This document shows positions 37,082-47,372 of a DNA stretch of 64,000 nt, in pieces. Position 1 is the stretch's first letter, and each line of letters starts with the position of its first letter. The stretch is from Candidatus Altimarinota bacterium (GTDB lineage: Bacteria; Patescibacteriota; Gracilibacteria; BD1-5; UBA2023): contig JALQWG010000001.1 of the NCBI GenBank assembly GCA_023260135.1, positions 1 to 64,000 of the forward strand. Direction: 5' to 3'. A program made the position numbers and the translations under genes. The notes beneath the pieces were generated by a model. That model worked only from the letters and a program-made list of their open reading frames with translations, was not told the origin of the DNA and did not search any database.

Positions 37082-39178
37082 TTAATTTTTTTTAACAGTT
37101 AGTACGTTATCCTTATCAAGACTTATTTTAATACTACCCATCTCACCGAGTTCTCCTGCGAGGATTTTTCTCGAGAGAGGATTGATGATGTATTCTGTGA
37201 TAGCTCGCTTGAGTGGGCGTGCGCCGAGCTCACTATCATAACCAAGTACTGCGATTTTCTCTATAATAGAATTATCCCATGAGAGAGTGATATTCTTTTC
37301 GGAGAGTTTTTTTGAGACATCTGAGAGTAGAAGTTCTACAATACTAGACACTTCTCATTCACCGAGTGGTGCATAGAGGACGATATCATCGATACGATTC
37401 AGGAACTCTATACGGAAGTACTTGGTAAGTTCCTTGCGGAGAGATGATTCTGAAATAGTAGTATCAGTGATGAGATTGGACGTCATGATGATGATGGTAT
37501 TCTTCATATTCACACGACGACCCTTGCTATCCGTGATACTTCCCTCATCGAGGATCTGGAGGAACACATTCCATACATCAGGATGAGCCTTCTCCACCTC
37601 ATCGAGGAGGATGACAGAGTACGGATGTCTACGTACTGCCTCAGTGAGTTGTCCTCACTCATCGTGTCCGATATATCCAGGCGGAGAGCCTATGAGTCTC
37701 GCAACACTATGTGATTCCATATATTCACTCATATCGAGTCGAATATATGCATTCGGATCATTCCAGAGTATGCGACAGAGTGCCTTGGCAGTCTCAGTCT
37801 TCCCGACTCCAGTCGGACCCAAGAAGAGGAATGATCCTATCGGCTTCTTGTCATCTGAGAGTCATGCCTTGGACCTGCGAAGTGCCTCAGCTACTCGCTG
37901 AAGTGCCTTATCCTGACCGATGACATACCTCGCAAGTTCTGACTCAAGGTGATTGTAGACCTCCATCTCAGATGCGAGGAGCTTCCCTACTGGTACACCA
38001 GTCCACTTCGCGACAATACTCGCGACATCGTCTTCACGTACCACTTCATCTATCTGACTTGATGACTCGAGATTCTCGAGTTCTTTTTTCTTCTCAGGAA
38101 TCTTACCATATCGTATCTCAGCAACTCGAGTATACTCTCATGAGTATGTGAGATTTTCTGCTTTTTTCTCGAGTTCAATTATCTCATCACGAAGAGAGGA
38201 TATTTTTTCACGAGCCTTTTTTCATGATTCCCAAGTGGATTTTTCATTTTCGAGGAGGGATTTTTTGGTAGTGAGCTCACTCTCTATATCAGAGAGACGA
38301 TTAGTTTTATCTTTTTCTCACTTGATAGATGCTCGCTCTATCTCGAGAGAACGTATCTCCTTCTCGAGCTTGTCGAGCTCGACAGGACGAGAGTGTGTAC
38401 GCATCTTCACGCTCGATGTTGCCTCATCGAGGAGATCGATTGCCTTGTCTGGGAGACGTCTATCTCCGATATATCGGATAGAGAGATCCACTGCACTCGT
38501 GATAGCATCATCTGATATCCGTACACCATGGAATGTCTCATATCGCTCCTTGAGTCCTCGGAGTATCGCGAGTGTATCATCACGACTTGGTTCTTCGACA
38601 GGTACAGGCTGGAACCTACGTTCGAGTGCTCAGTCTTTTTCGATATATTTACGGTATTCTGCGAGGGTTGTAGCACCGATGACCTTCACTCGACCACGGG
38701 CAAGAGATGGCTTCAGGAGGTTTCCTGCATCACTAGAACCCTCACCTCCTCCAGCACCGACGATAGTATGGAGTTCGTCGATGAAGAGGATGATTTTTCA
38801 TTCGGATTTTTCTACTTCGTCGATGACTCACTTGAGTCGCTCCTCGAACTGTCCGCGATAGCTCGCTCATGCTATAAGTGAAGTGAGATCTAATGTTCGT
38901 ATCTCTCGGTCATAGAGCATTTCTGGCACCTCACGAGCGACGATCTTGCGAGCGATACCCTCGACGATAGCTGTCTTCCCTACCCCAGGGTCTCAGACAA
39001 GCACTGGATTGTTCTTGGACCTGCGAGAGAGTATCTGGATAGTACGATATATCTCGTCCTCACGTCCGATGACAGGATCTATCTTCCCTTCACGAGCAAG
39101 GGCCGTGAGGTTGATAGTGTACTTCTCGAGTGGTGTTCTGTTATCTGATTCTTGAAATTGTGCTTGCATACTTTTCAT
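37082..39178 (-). CDS. clpB: ClpB-type disaggregase lacking the N-terminal domain
   Basis: 698 residues, ATG complement near 39176-39178, TAA stop. It begins almost at AAA domain 1 ([24 protein letters not shown]). Walker A1 GDPGVGKT is preceded by VLV, and its Gly is [15 protein letters not shown] follows, then a middle coiled-coil domain (about residues 265-350), AAA domain 2 with [12 protein letters not shown], and the C-terminal D2 small domain. The middle domain marks it as ClpB rather than ClpA/C. The usual ~150-residue Clp N domain is absent; E. coli makes a similar short form by internal initiation. A CIRCE-like operator lies 14 bases upstream, so heat-shock control by HrcA is likely. 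Confidence 0.94.
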
Positions 39179-39192
39179 TGATTAAAAATAAA

Positions 39193-39219
39193 TTAGCACT
39201 TATATTATATACGTGCTAA
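39193..39219 (-). promoter_or_regulatory. CIRCE-like HrcA operator upstream of clpB
   Basis: TTAGCAC-N13-GTGCTAA, total 27 bases. The consensus is TTAGCACTC-N9-GAGTGCTAA, also 27, so only positions 8-9 of each arm deviate. It sits 14 bases before the clpB ATG. Known biology: HrcA represses chaperone genes through this element. Confidence 0.85.
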
Positions 39220-39262
39220 TTTTAAAATCAAGAAAAAATAAAAAAATCCACGGTTATGTGTA

Positions 39263-40222
39263 TTAGAGAGAGTAGTATACTCGTTCACCTCTTCTTTCTA
39301 GCCTCAGTTCTCTAATTATCTTCTGCCCATGAGAGTTCGATCCCTCGAGGACAAATCTCCTGAGCTCATCGAGGAGTCCTCGAGAGAGTCATTGTGTACT
39401 GCCACCATGCGCATCACGATAGAGGTATGTGAGAATCTCTTTTTGCAGATACTCTGACTCCGAAGCGAACTCTGGAATCAAGAAGCTATCAGATTTTCAT
39501 GAATTCTCTGATGCGAGCCTAAGCCAGTCTTCCATCTCTTGAACCATATAGAGAGATACGTCTTGTATGTAACTCCCGAGTTCCGCGAGAGTCTCTTCGA
39601 TAGATGGATTCATCGTGCGGATAAGAGGCATGATATCCCGTCGTATCCTGTTGCGCTCATAGTCTGTATCCTGGTTGCTCGAGTCTTCTCTGTAGTTGAT
39701 ACTATATTCCTGAGCATATGTCCGAATATCTGACTTGGCGACTCAGAGGAATGGACGGAGAATATTGCCTGATACAACACTCATGCCTGAGAGTCCATAG
39801 AGCTTCCCTCACTTGATGAGATTCATAAGTATCGTCTCTGCTTGATCATCAGCATGGTGTGCTGTGAGTATATATCGAGCACCATACTTGGTGCGGACTC
39901 GCTCGAGGAATGCATATCGTTCACGTCGAGCTACTGCTTCAAGAGATGATTTTTCTATTTGTGAGAGTTTTCCGATATCTTTCTTCTCGTATTCAAAAAC
40001 TATTTCCATCTCATTCGCAACCTGCGCAACCAATTCTCTATCTCCATCTGACTCAGCACCACGGAGTGCGTGGTCAAAATGCGCCACCACTATCTTATCC
40101 TTTGGATGAGTCTTGCTTACCAGATGAAGCAAAACCATACTATCTACACCTCCACTAATAGCGAGGATAATGGTGTCAGTAGGTTGGATATGTCGTGAAA
40201 ATGTAGTAGTAAAACTTTTCAT
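39263..40222 (-). CDS. tilS: tRNA(Ile)-lysidine synthase TilS
   Basis: 319 residues, ATG complement 40220-40222, TAA stop. This is an N-type ATP pyrophosphatase that modifies C34 of tRNA-Ile2 (CAU) to lysidine. The PP-loop SGGVDS is at about residues 23-28, followed by HFDHALRG, LTAHHADDQAET and RPFLGVAKSDI, then YREDSSNQDTDYERNRIRRDIMP typical of TilS. The C-terminal part is shorter than in E. coli (432), as in many small genomes. The frame stays open upstream of the chosen ATG, but the PP-loop position favours this start. Confidence 0.93.
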
Positions 40223-40313
40223 ACAAGTTATATTTTGAATCTTTATAGCTATTTTGCTTATTTTTAAAGCTTCCTTATGTGAACTTTGATATTCTATCGA
40301 TGAGATTTTTGTA

Positions 40314-40357
40314 GAAATTCGGAACTGTCTGAGGCAACGCCGAGTTTTTCGAATTTC
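40314..40357. repeat. Inverted-repeat element between tilS and RNHCP gene
   Basis: GAAATTCG ... CGAATTTC arms of 8 bases flank GAACTGTCTGAGGCAACGCC. From memory, variants of this word are dispersed in other bacterial genomes. The surrounding 235-base spacer holds no other recognisable gene. Confidence 0.4.
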
Positions 40358-40457
40358 CAAAAATGAATCGGAAACAGAATACAAAACGAAACATGGAAGC
40401 AAAAGTTTTTGGTACTTTTTTAAAAAAGTACTCTCTGTTTGGTTTTTTATAAAGCTA

Positions 40458-40775
40458 TTATACATTCATCTTTCTATTCATCTTTCTCACAAATTCGAGG
40501 AATGCATCATCTGGTGCGACTTGATTGAGTATCTCTTTGCCACACTTGGTACATCTATGACGTATCATGTCTCACTTATTCTTCTTGTAGTCGATTCCTA
40601 TTGGTTCCATGAGTGCGCCACACTCAGATGCCCTATCTCCAGGGAATTCCGCATCCACATGGAGTGAATAGAGACAATATGGACAGTGATTGCGCGCTGA
40701 ACCCGTCGGATGGAGAGATACTTCCTTCTGACAGTTCTGACACGAGAATGACTCATTGCGCATGATAAACGACAT
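40458..40775 (-). CDS. RNHCP-domain zinc protein
   Basis: 105 residues, ATG complement 40773-40775, TAA at 40458-40460. CQNC near the N-terminus is followed by ARNHCPYCLYSLHVD, which contains the name-giving RNHCP motif, then PGDRASECGALMEPI and HRCTKCGKEILNQ. Two zinc-ribbon-like Cys sets are therefore intact. The family (PF12647) has no established function; RNA or DNA binding is usually assumed. A second in-frame ATG at codon 5 is an alternative start. It lies upstream of tilS on the same strand. Confidence 0.9.
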
Positions 40776-40855
40776 AGACAGAACTATACTGAAAAAACCT
40801 CAAAAATAAAGCTCTGTTTTTTGCAAAAAAGAACAAAAAACGCTATAGTAGAGTC

Positions 40856-42184
40856 ATGACTGAAAAAATTCCTACATCCAGCATCAAGAATGAAGATGCT
40901 TTTCATGATATCATAGCCTCAGAACGGGCAAAGAGAAGTAGTAAAAAGAATGTCTCTGCTTTTGACGCGCTCGCAGAATCTATACACGCAACTCTCGGAA
41001 GACAGGACAGTGAATCTGCTCTGGCACTCATCACCAAGGGATCTCTCGGACTCGGTTCCTCAGATATACACTATGATACCGCAGAATCTGGTGTGATGAT
41101 ACGCCTACGTATCGATGGTGAACTCCAGAATATCACAGAACTGTCACGATGAGAGTACAAGCTCCTCCTCGAGCGCCTGAAATACAAGTCCGACCTCAAA
41201 CTCAACATCACTGATGTGCCACAGGATGGAAAATATCGCATCACGACCGATGGTGACCGCATAGATGTCCGTGTCTCGACACTCCCAGTTCGCTATGGTG
41301 AGAATGTAGTATGCCGTATACTCGACTCGACGAAGTCTATACCAACAGTGGATGAGCTCGGATTCATGTGGACATCCAAGCGTCAGATAGATAAGAGTCT
41401 CCACAAGAAAAATGGTACCATCCTCGTGACCTGACCAACAGGAAGTGGTAAAACAACAACACTCTACTCGCTCCTCACCAATCTCAATACTCCCGAGAGA
41501 AAAATCATCACCCTCGAAGACCCGATCGAATACGAGCTCCCAGGAGTCATACAGAGTGAGGTCGATGAGAAAAAAAACTACAGCTACTCAACAGGACTCA
41601 AGGCTCTGATGCGTCAGGACCCTGATATCATCATGATCGGTGAGATACGAGACCTCGAGTCAGCCACTATCGCGATGCAGGCTGCTATGACTGGACACCT
41701 CGTACTCTCCACCCTCCATACCAAGAGTGCCTGAGAGACTATAGAGCGCCTCATGAATATGTGAGTACCGAGCTATATTCTCGCATCTGGTCTCGATGTC
41801 ATCATAGCTCAGCGCCTCGTACGACGTATCTGTCCCCACTGTTCTGAGCAGTATGAGGCCGATCCGAGTGAGCGGGAGATCATCCGCTATATGCTCAAGG
41901 ATATTGGTATCGAGTGACTAGCAGAAAAAGCAGAAGGATTCAAGCTCCACAGAAGTACCGGATGCAAGGAATGTGGAATGACAGGATACAAGTGACGCAT
42001 TGGTATCTATGAAGTCATGAACTTCTCAGAAAATGTCCGAAGCCTCATACGAGGTGGTGCGAGTCCTCATGAGATCATAGAAGAAGCTCGCAAGTGAGAC
42101 CTCATGCTCATGAGAGAAGATGGTATACTCAAAGCTATGCAAGGCAAAACCAGTCTCGATGAACTCTTCAAGGTTATAGAATAA
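40856..42184 (+). CDS. PilB/GspE-type secretion ATPase
   Basis: 442 residues, ATG to TAA. Hexameric ATPase that powers type IV pilus assembly or type II secretion. Seen: an N2-like region with [10 protein letters not shown] and RLRIDGELQ, Walker [11 protein letters not shown] (first Gly TGA, residue 193), [10 protein letters not shown] (Asp box), Walker [13 protein letters not shown], the His box [10 protein letters not shown] and a C-terminal zinc site CPHC...C..C. No pilin, PilC or PilM-Q gene is next to it. It precedes an envelope-protein locus. It could also be a PilT-like retraction motor, but the zinc Cys set and length favour PilB. Confidence 0.92.
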
Positions 42185-42186
42185 AA

Positions 42187-42209
42187 AATCTCCAGAACCC
42201 TGGAGATTT
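42187..42209. terminator. Terminator between pilB-like and dsbA-like genes
   Basis: AATCTCCAG-AACCC-TGGAGATT followed by T6 on the plus strand and preceded by A6 (T run on the minus strand). It serves the convergent genes on both sides. Confidence 0.85.
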
Positions 42210-42213
42210 TTTA

Positions 42214-42885
42214 TTACTGATTCATCACCCTATCGAGGAATGCCTTCCCTTTTTCCATATCAGAGAAGATAACACCGAGATCGAGACGAGTTCCATTGAG
42301 GAGAACTGTTGGAGTACCATTTACACCAAGGAGATTTCCCTGCTTGACCTCTTCGTCTACCTGACGAGCATAACGATTGTCTGCGAGACACTGAGCGAGT
42401 TCTGTTGTATCGACACCGACGGCTCAGAGAGCATCAATACGGTTCTTATCGGAGACGGTTGCCCCAGCTCTTTCCTCTTCGAGAGTGTAGAGGGCCTTTT
42501 TTGCTTCAGTATATTTTCCTTGTTCAGCAGAACAGAGAGCTGCTATAGCATCACGGTATGCATTCTTGTGGATACTCGTGAGTGGGAACTGCTTATAGAC
42601 GATAGTAGCCTTGCCTGCTAGAGCATAGCTGTCGAATATTGGGGCAAGTGACTTGGAAAAGTTGATACACGCAGGACACTGAAAATCAGCATAGATAGTG
42701 ACGATAGTTTTTCCTGAGCCGTATGATGGAGATGGTATCTCCTTCTGGAGAGCGACATTGTATTCATCTGGAGAGATGAGGGATCGTACTATTTCGCCAC
42801 TAACAGTTGATCCTGTAGAAGAATTACCAACAGTACATGACGAGAGGAAGAGAACCAATGAGAGAGATATGATGAGAGAGCGCAT
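42214..42885 (-). CDS. DsbA-like thiol oxidoreductase lipoprotein
   Basis: 223 residues, ATG complement 42883-42885, TAA stop. The signal peptide ends in a lipobox FLSSC (Cys17), so the protein is probably membrane-tethered outside the cytoplasm. The thioredoxin fold begins at TIVTIYADFQCPAC, active site C70-P-A-C73; the helical insertion and a cis-Pro loop GVNGTPTVLL follow. This matches the DsbA/BdbD thioredoxin_4 group that oxidises secreted proteins. It is transcribed away from the envelope locus, which encodes several cysteine-containing secreted proteins, notably the one at 54720. Confidence 0.9.
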
Positions 42886-43034
42886 AGAGTATTATATTTT
42901 AGTTATAACGGAATTATACTGTATTATTTTTTTCATTATTTGCAAATTTTTGGAACAACTCTCTTACCATCTTCTTACCATCGGAGTTTGATGCAAATAT
43001 TGCTTTTTTTATGAGTTTTGTATACAATGGAAGC

Positions 43035-44552
43035 ATGAAGTATTTTCTCATACTCATTGCACTCCTGTTTTCCTCTCTCATATATGGAAACTGAGCATCA
43101 GCATCGAATATATGAGAACCCCTAGATATAGGGTTTTATAGTCGTATCCACGATAATATCGACTCAACTGTAGATATTCTCCGAAAAAAGGAACTCTCAA
43201 AATACGCAACATTTGCAGGATTCTGATGAACATGTAGAGAAAAACTCGCCTGGCTCGATAGAGAACCAATGAATGAGGCAGTTCTCCAGAACCTCATACA
43301 AGGGAACCTCCTCCCCCTCTCGCAGATCATGTGACGCAATAGGCAGTACGGCACATCAGATACGGATTCATTTGCCAACCTCGTGAACTGCCTCTCATAT
43401 ACATACCGTAACATGTGAGATGTAGCAACCAAGGATGAAAAAGCCCTCACAGAAATGGGAATACTCTGACTCTATAGTGATGGCGATACTGGTAATAGTG
43501 ACTATGATATCGTGGATGATATCGAGAAGATCAATAGTATCCTCTTCACAGAGGAGCTCGAGTGGCTTGGACAAGTAAATACATCGAGAGAGTCATTTGA
43601 GAATCTCGCACTCTGAGGGAATATACCATCAGTATCAGGTTGAGGTGGTGGGTGATCATCAGGATGATGAGAACCTGAGGATACTATAGAAAATACTCCA
43701 CCTGAGAGTCTATCGAGTCTCGGTATATGAGAAGTGTGTTCTGTAGAAAATATACCCTCTACAGTATCCAATATAGCAGATGATGAGTTCATGAGTGAAC
43801 TTGGTTCTGTACTCGCAGGCTGAGCATCTCCACTCTGATGAGCCAACTATGGAGCAGCTCCTGTTGCACCGATAATCGGAGAGACGATTGCAAGTGATGT
43901 AACTGATAGTCTCCCCTGTTCCGATAACTTCTGTATACGAGTCCGTATGGTTCCATGAACTGCTACACTTCTAGGGGGTGGACAGAACTACTCTATCGAG
44001 AGTCTCATAGACAAACATGTCGCTATCATGGAGCCCATATCCAACAGCAACCTCTCAGCCTATCGTATGAATCGTAACTCGTATCAGGATATGACATTCC
44101 AGGCTATTATGAAGAATTGGCTCTCACAACTCATATTCCTCGACACGAATTCTCCACAGCAAGTAAAGACAACCGAAGCAGACAAGACACAAGAAGTGTT
44201 CGACAAAAAATTCTCAGAGATACAAAAATGTGCATATGCAACAGCCTGACTCAATAGCGATATAAAAAGGGCAAATATACTCTGTGGGGTAGGATATCAG
44301 ATGGATATGACCAATACCTCAGAGAATACCGTGTGACGATCTGAGAAGAATCTCTGCGTGATACCGCCTGAGGACAGAGAGCTCGCACTCGGTGACTGCA
44401 TGAGCATATGACTCTCTGCTCCCCGTGCACAATACTACAAATCATTCTCAACAGATATTATAGAACTTGATGCGTTTAACAGTGCCATGATAGAAATGCT
44501 CTCCCAAGCAATAGAATCACACAAGCTCCTCGATAAGAAAAAACGATTTTAA
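43035..44552 (+). CDS. Secreted hypothetical protein with glycine-rich linker
   Basis: 505 residues, ATG to TAA, over 25 TGA glycines. Signal peptide MKYFLILIALLFSSLIYGNG followed by ASAS. The N-terminal helical part contains a Cys pair and LVNCLSYTYRNMG. A linker near residues 200-215 is Gly/Ser-rich (SGGGGGSSGGGEPE). The C-terminal half has PCSDNFCIRVRMVPG and several more Cys. No family recognised. First of the envelope locus, followed after 6 bases by a gene of similar organisation. Similar arrays of Cys-containing secreted proteins occur near type IV pilus genes in CPR genomes (general impression, not tested). Confidence 0.82.
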
Positions 44553-44558
44553 AAAACT

Positions 44559-45776
44559 ATGAAAACCTCTTTGCTTCGCATATCCATACTCATACTCTGA
44601 CTTAGTCTATCAAGTCAGGTATTTGCTGCTGAGGAATGCAGTATCGCCAACTGACCTCCTCCAGAGCTCGCGAACTATATCAGAGAGATGAGGGCGAATG
44701 CTGATGCACTGAGATCGAGATATGCGACGAATAATTGTGGAAGCACATATCAGAGCCCGATGACTACATACAAAAAATCCCTCTCAACCTATGATAAGGC
44801 AGTATGACAAGTTCCTATCATGAACGATGTGGTTGCTGATTTTGCATACAATATATCGAGCATAGTAGCAGTCAATACTCCGAGTATGGTGTTCGAACAT
44901 GGCAGACTCCTCTATACCCTAGAAAAAAATGCCCTCCTCCCTACCCTCGATATCCTCGCGTCTCGCTGTCAGCTCGATGGACAGGCAGAACAGGAGATGG
45001 TAGCTCTCCTCACCATCAACAAAGATATGCAAGATTATTTTAAGTGAGTGGTTGCAGGGACCAAGTGAAAAGCAGGTGATACAGACAGAACCAAGCAAGC
45101 TATATTCGACTCATATGCACCAGAGAAGATGGCAAAGTGTAAAAAAAATACGGATATCTCTGTCATGCTCCAGAAGATGCAGGAAAAAATAGGATGATTC
45201 GGGAGCGATATAGACGAAGCTACAAAAAACTGGAAAGAAGCAATAGCACTCTTCCAATGAGAGACAACCAATACAACAAAGACATACGTCGATATCCAGC
45301 GTGAACTCCTCCAGAAGGAACTCGAGAGACAGTGACTCTCTCGTGAAGCAATACAAAAAACTATGCGTATATATAACTGTGTTCAGTCAAAAATGGGAAC
45401 AGAATGATGACTCTCTGAGTGGGCTCGAGCACGTGTAGCCTGCATGGAACAACCGATTCTCTGATACGAAAAACTCCAGAGAACCCTCGAATGACTCAAG
45501 TTCAAGGAAAAAGATACTGATGCATTTATCACACGAGATGAAAAAGTAAAAAAAAGGATACTCGAAGATACTTCTATTCTCGAAGTATATGGCCAAGTAA
45601 AGACCGTGGCAGAGTCAATGCAGGATGAAGATGATACTACCAATACCATAATCACCAGCCTCGTGAATATCCATGTTCAACTCATGAGCGCATCTGAGTT
45701 CCTCGGAAAACGTATACCAGCAATGGAAGCAAACTGTATGAAGTGAAGTCCTGGAATAAATTGTTATTTTCGATAA
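44559..45776 (+). CDS. Secreted helical hypothetical protein
   Basis: 405 residues, ATG to TAA. Signal peptide MKTSLLRISILILGLSLSSQ with VFAAEECS at the cleavage region. The rest is strongly helical with repeated charged coiled-coil stretches (LQKELERQGLSREAIQKTM) and about ten cysteines, some spaced as in the preceding protein. It lies 6 bases after that gene and is surely co-transcribed. No domain recognised. A hairpin covers its stop codon. Confidence 0.82.
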
Positions 45777-45780
45777 CAAT
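45760..45780 (+). other. Perfect 8-bp hairpin spanning a stop codon
   Basis: ATTGTTAT-TTTCG-ATAACAAT, with the TAA stop at 45774-45776 inside the 3' arm. There is no T run after it, so it is not a canonical terminator. It may limit ribosome or exonuclease passage, or be chance. Confidence 0.35.
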
Positions 45781-45900
45781 ACTTGTACAGCAAAAACCCT
45801 TATTGTAAAGGAAATATTGTTGCATCTGGTGAAAAAAGTATATAATTTTGAGAGTACATATTCCCTGTCCTAGACGATAACAGGGATAATCTTCTCACCT

Positions 45901-47328
45901 ATGCCTTCTCGGTCACAAAAAGATGTAAAATATCCAAGGGTATGACTCTCCATACTCATTGGATTTTTTGTATTTTTTGCATGAGCAGCGACAGTTCTCT
46001 GAGTTGGTGAAGTCTACAATAATGTGCGCTTCCTGATGGGTGTTGGTTGACAGGCACACGTTCTTGGGTCTTTTCTCGTAGATGAGGGCAATCCTGGAAC
46101 TATCCAGTTTGATGCAAGACCAACAGATGGCTATAGTGGTGCTCATCTTTTTATTCCTGAGACGGGACCACAGGTTCTCACAGGAAGTTTTTGGACTGAG
46201 ACAATTGGATGGATATGACTCCAAGATGTTGAGTTTATACTCACCAATACAGCATCGAGCATATGGTCACTCTCTGGATATGGTTGGTCAGAGATGGCTG
46301 GCTGGGTAGATTTTTCTGGGACAGAATACAGACTCTCCAATACGAGCTTCTCTGGATATGCATGGAATGACGGAATAGGTTGGATCAATCTAGATGGTGC
46401 AACTATAGAGCTCACGAGTTCTGGTGCAATTGGTAAGGTCAAGATTCTCTGAACACTCGGATGAAATAATTCATACAATACTACATATATAGTAAATCCA
46501 ACTATACGTTCTATTACCCCCATCAGCCTCATCAATGAGGTTCGAAAAAATGTCGCTATAATCACGCGCAATCTGCCAGAGAGTCTCATCAATAATACTC
46601 TTGGAACATATAATGTATTTGATACAACTTCTGGCGGAGGAACAGAGGCTATTAATTGATTTGCATACTTTGAAAACACCAGTGCAACACCTGCTCGTGT
46701 GAACTACACATCAAACATACAGTCTCGATTCGAGAATATATGAAATACTCAAGATCCAGTATATACAGCTATCGTGGTAGGTGGAGATATCTATATAGAT
46801 GATTCAGTGCTACCACAGGAAGATGACAAGCCTCGTGCCCTGATAGCACTCAAGAATGAAAATGGAGTCTGAGGGAATATATATATAAATGGATGAGTTA
46901 CGAAGATTAAATCTACTCTTGTTGCAGAAGGGAATCTATACTCATGAATGTTTTGAGCAGGATGAACATGATCAATTTACAACAATGATCCAAGCGATCT
47001 TTTTCAGATACCAAATAGACAACTCCATATATACGGATCTCTCATATCTAACAATACTATTGGATGATACAATGTAGATAATACCATAGCAAATTATTGT
47101 CCATATAATATTGACCCATGTAGTGATTCTACTGCAATCATATATGATATGAATCATTTCCGGGATTTTCAGCGAGACAAACCAGAATGAGAAAAAGCAA
47201 TACTACGATGATACGAGCACCCTACGGATTCAAATCTCAATAGCATCTATGACGATTACTCGATTGTGATAGAACATGACATACGACTCCTCTCATCTCC
47301 ACCACCATGACTTGAATCGCAGCAATAG
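45901..47328 (+). CDS. Membrane-anchored surface protein with GYxW/GWI repeats
   Basis: 475 residues, ATG to TAG. Short cytoplasmic N-terminus, one membrane helix (LSILIGFFVFFAGAATVLG), then a beta-rich ectodomain. Two imperfect repeats, SLSGYGWSEMAGWVDFSG and SGYAWNDGIGWINLDG, resemble the GxAWSxxIGWI motifs of surface proteins seen in CPR bacteria. Later segments include GGNIYINGGVTKIKSTLVAEGN, a beta-helix-like turn pattern that resembles polymer-forming cytoskeletal or passenger folds. The C-terminus is soluble. Many glycines are TGA. It lies 44 bases before the fibre gene. Confidence 0.8.
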
Positions 47329-47372
47329 TCCTCCGTGTACAAAAATTCTTCTATTTCCATTCTTTCATCCTT

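Noticed and set aside
38148-38861. 237-codon plus-strand ORF
   Set aside because: Antisense of clpB; Ser/Arg-rich shadow.
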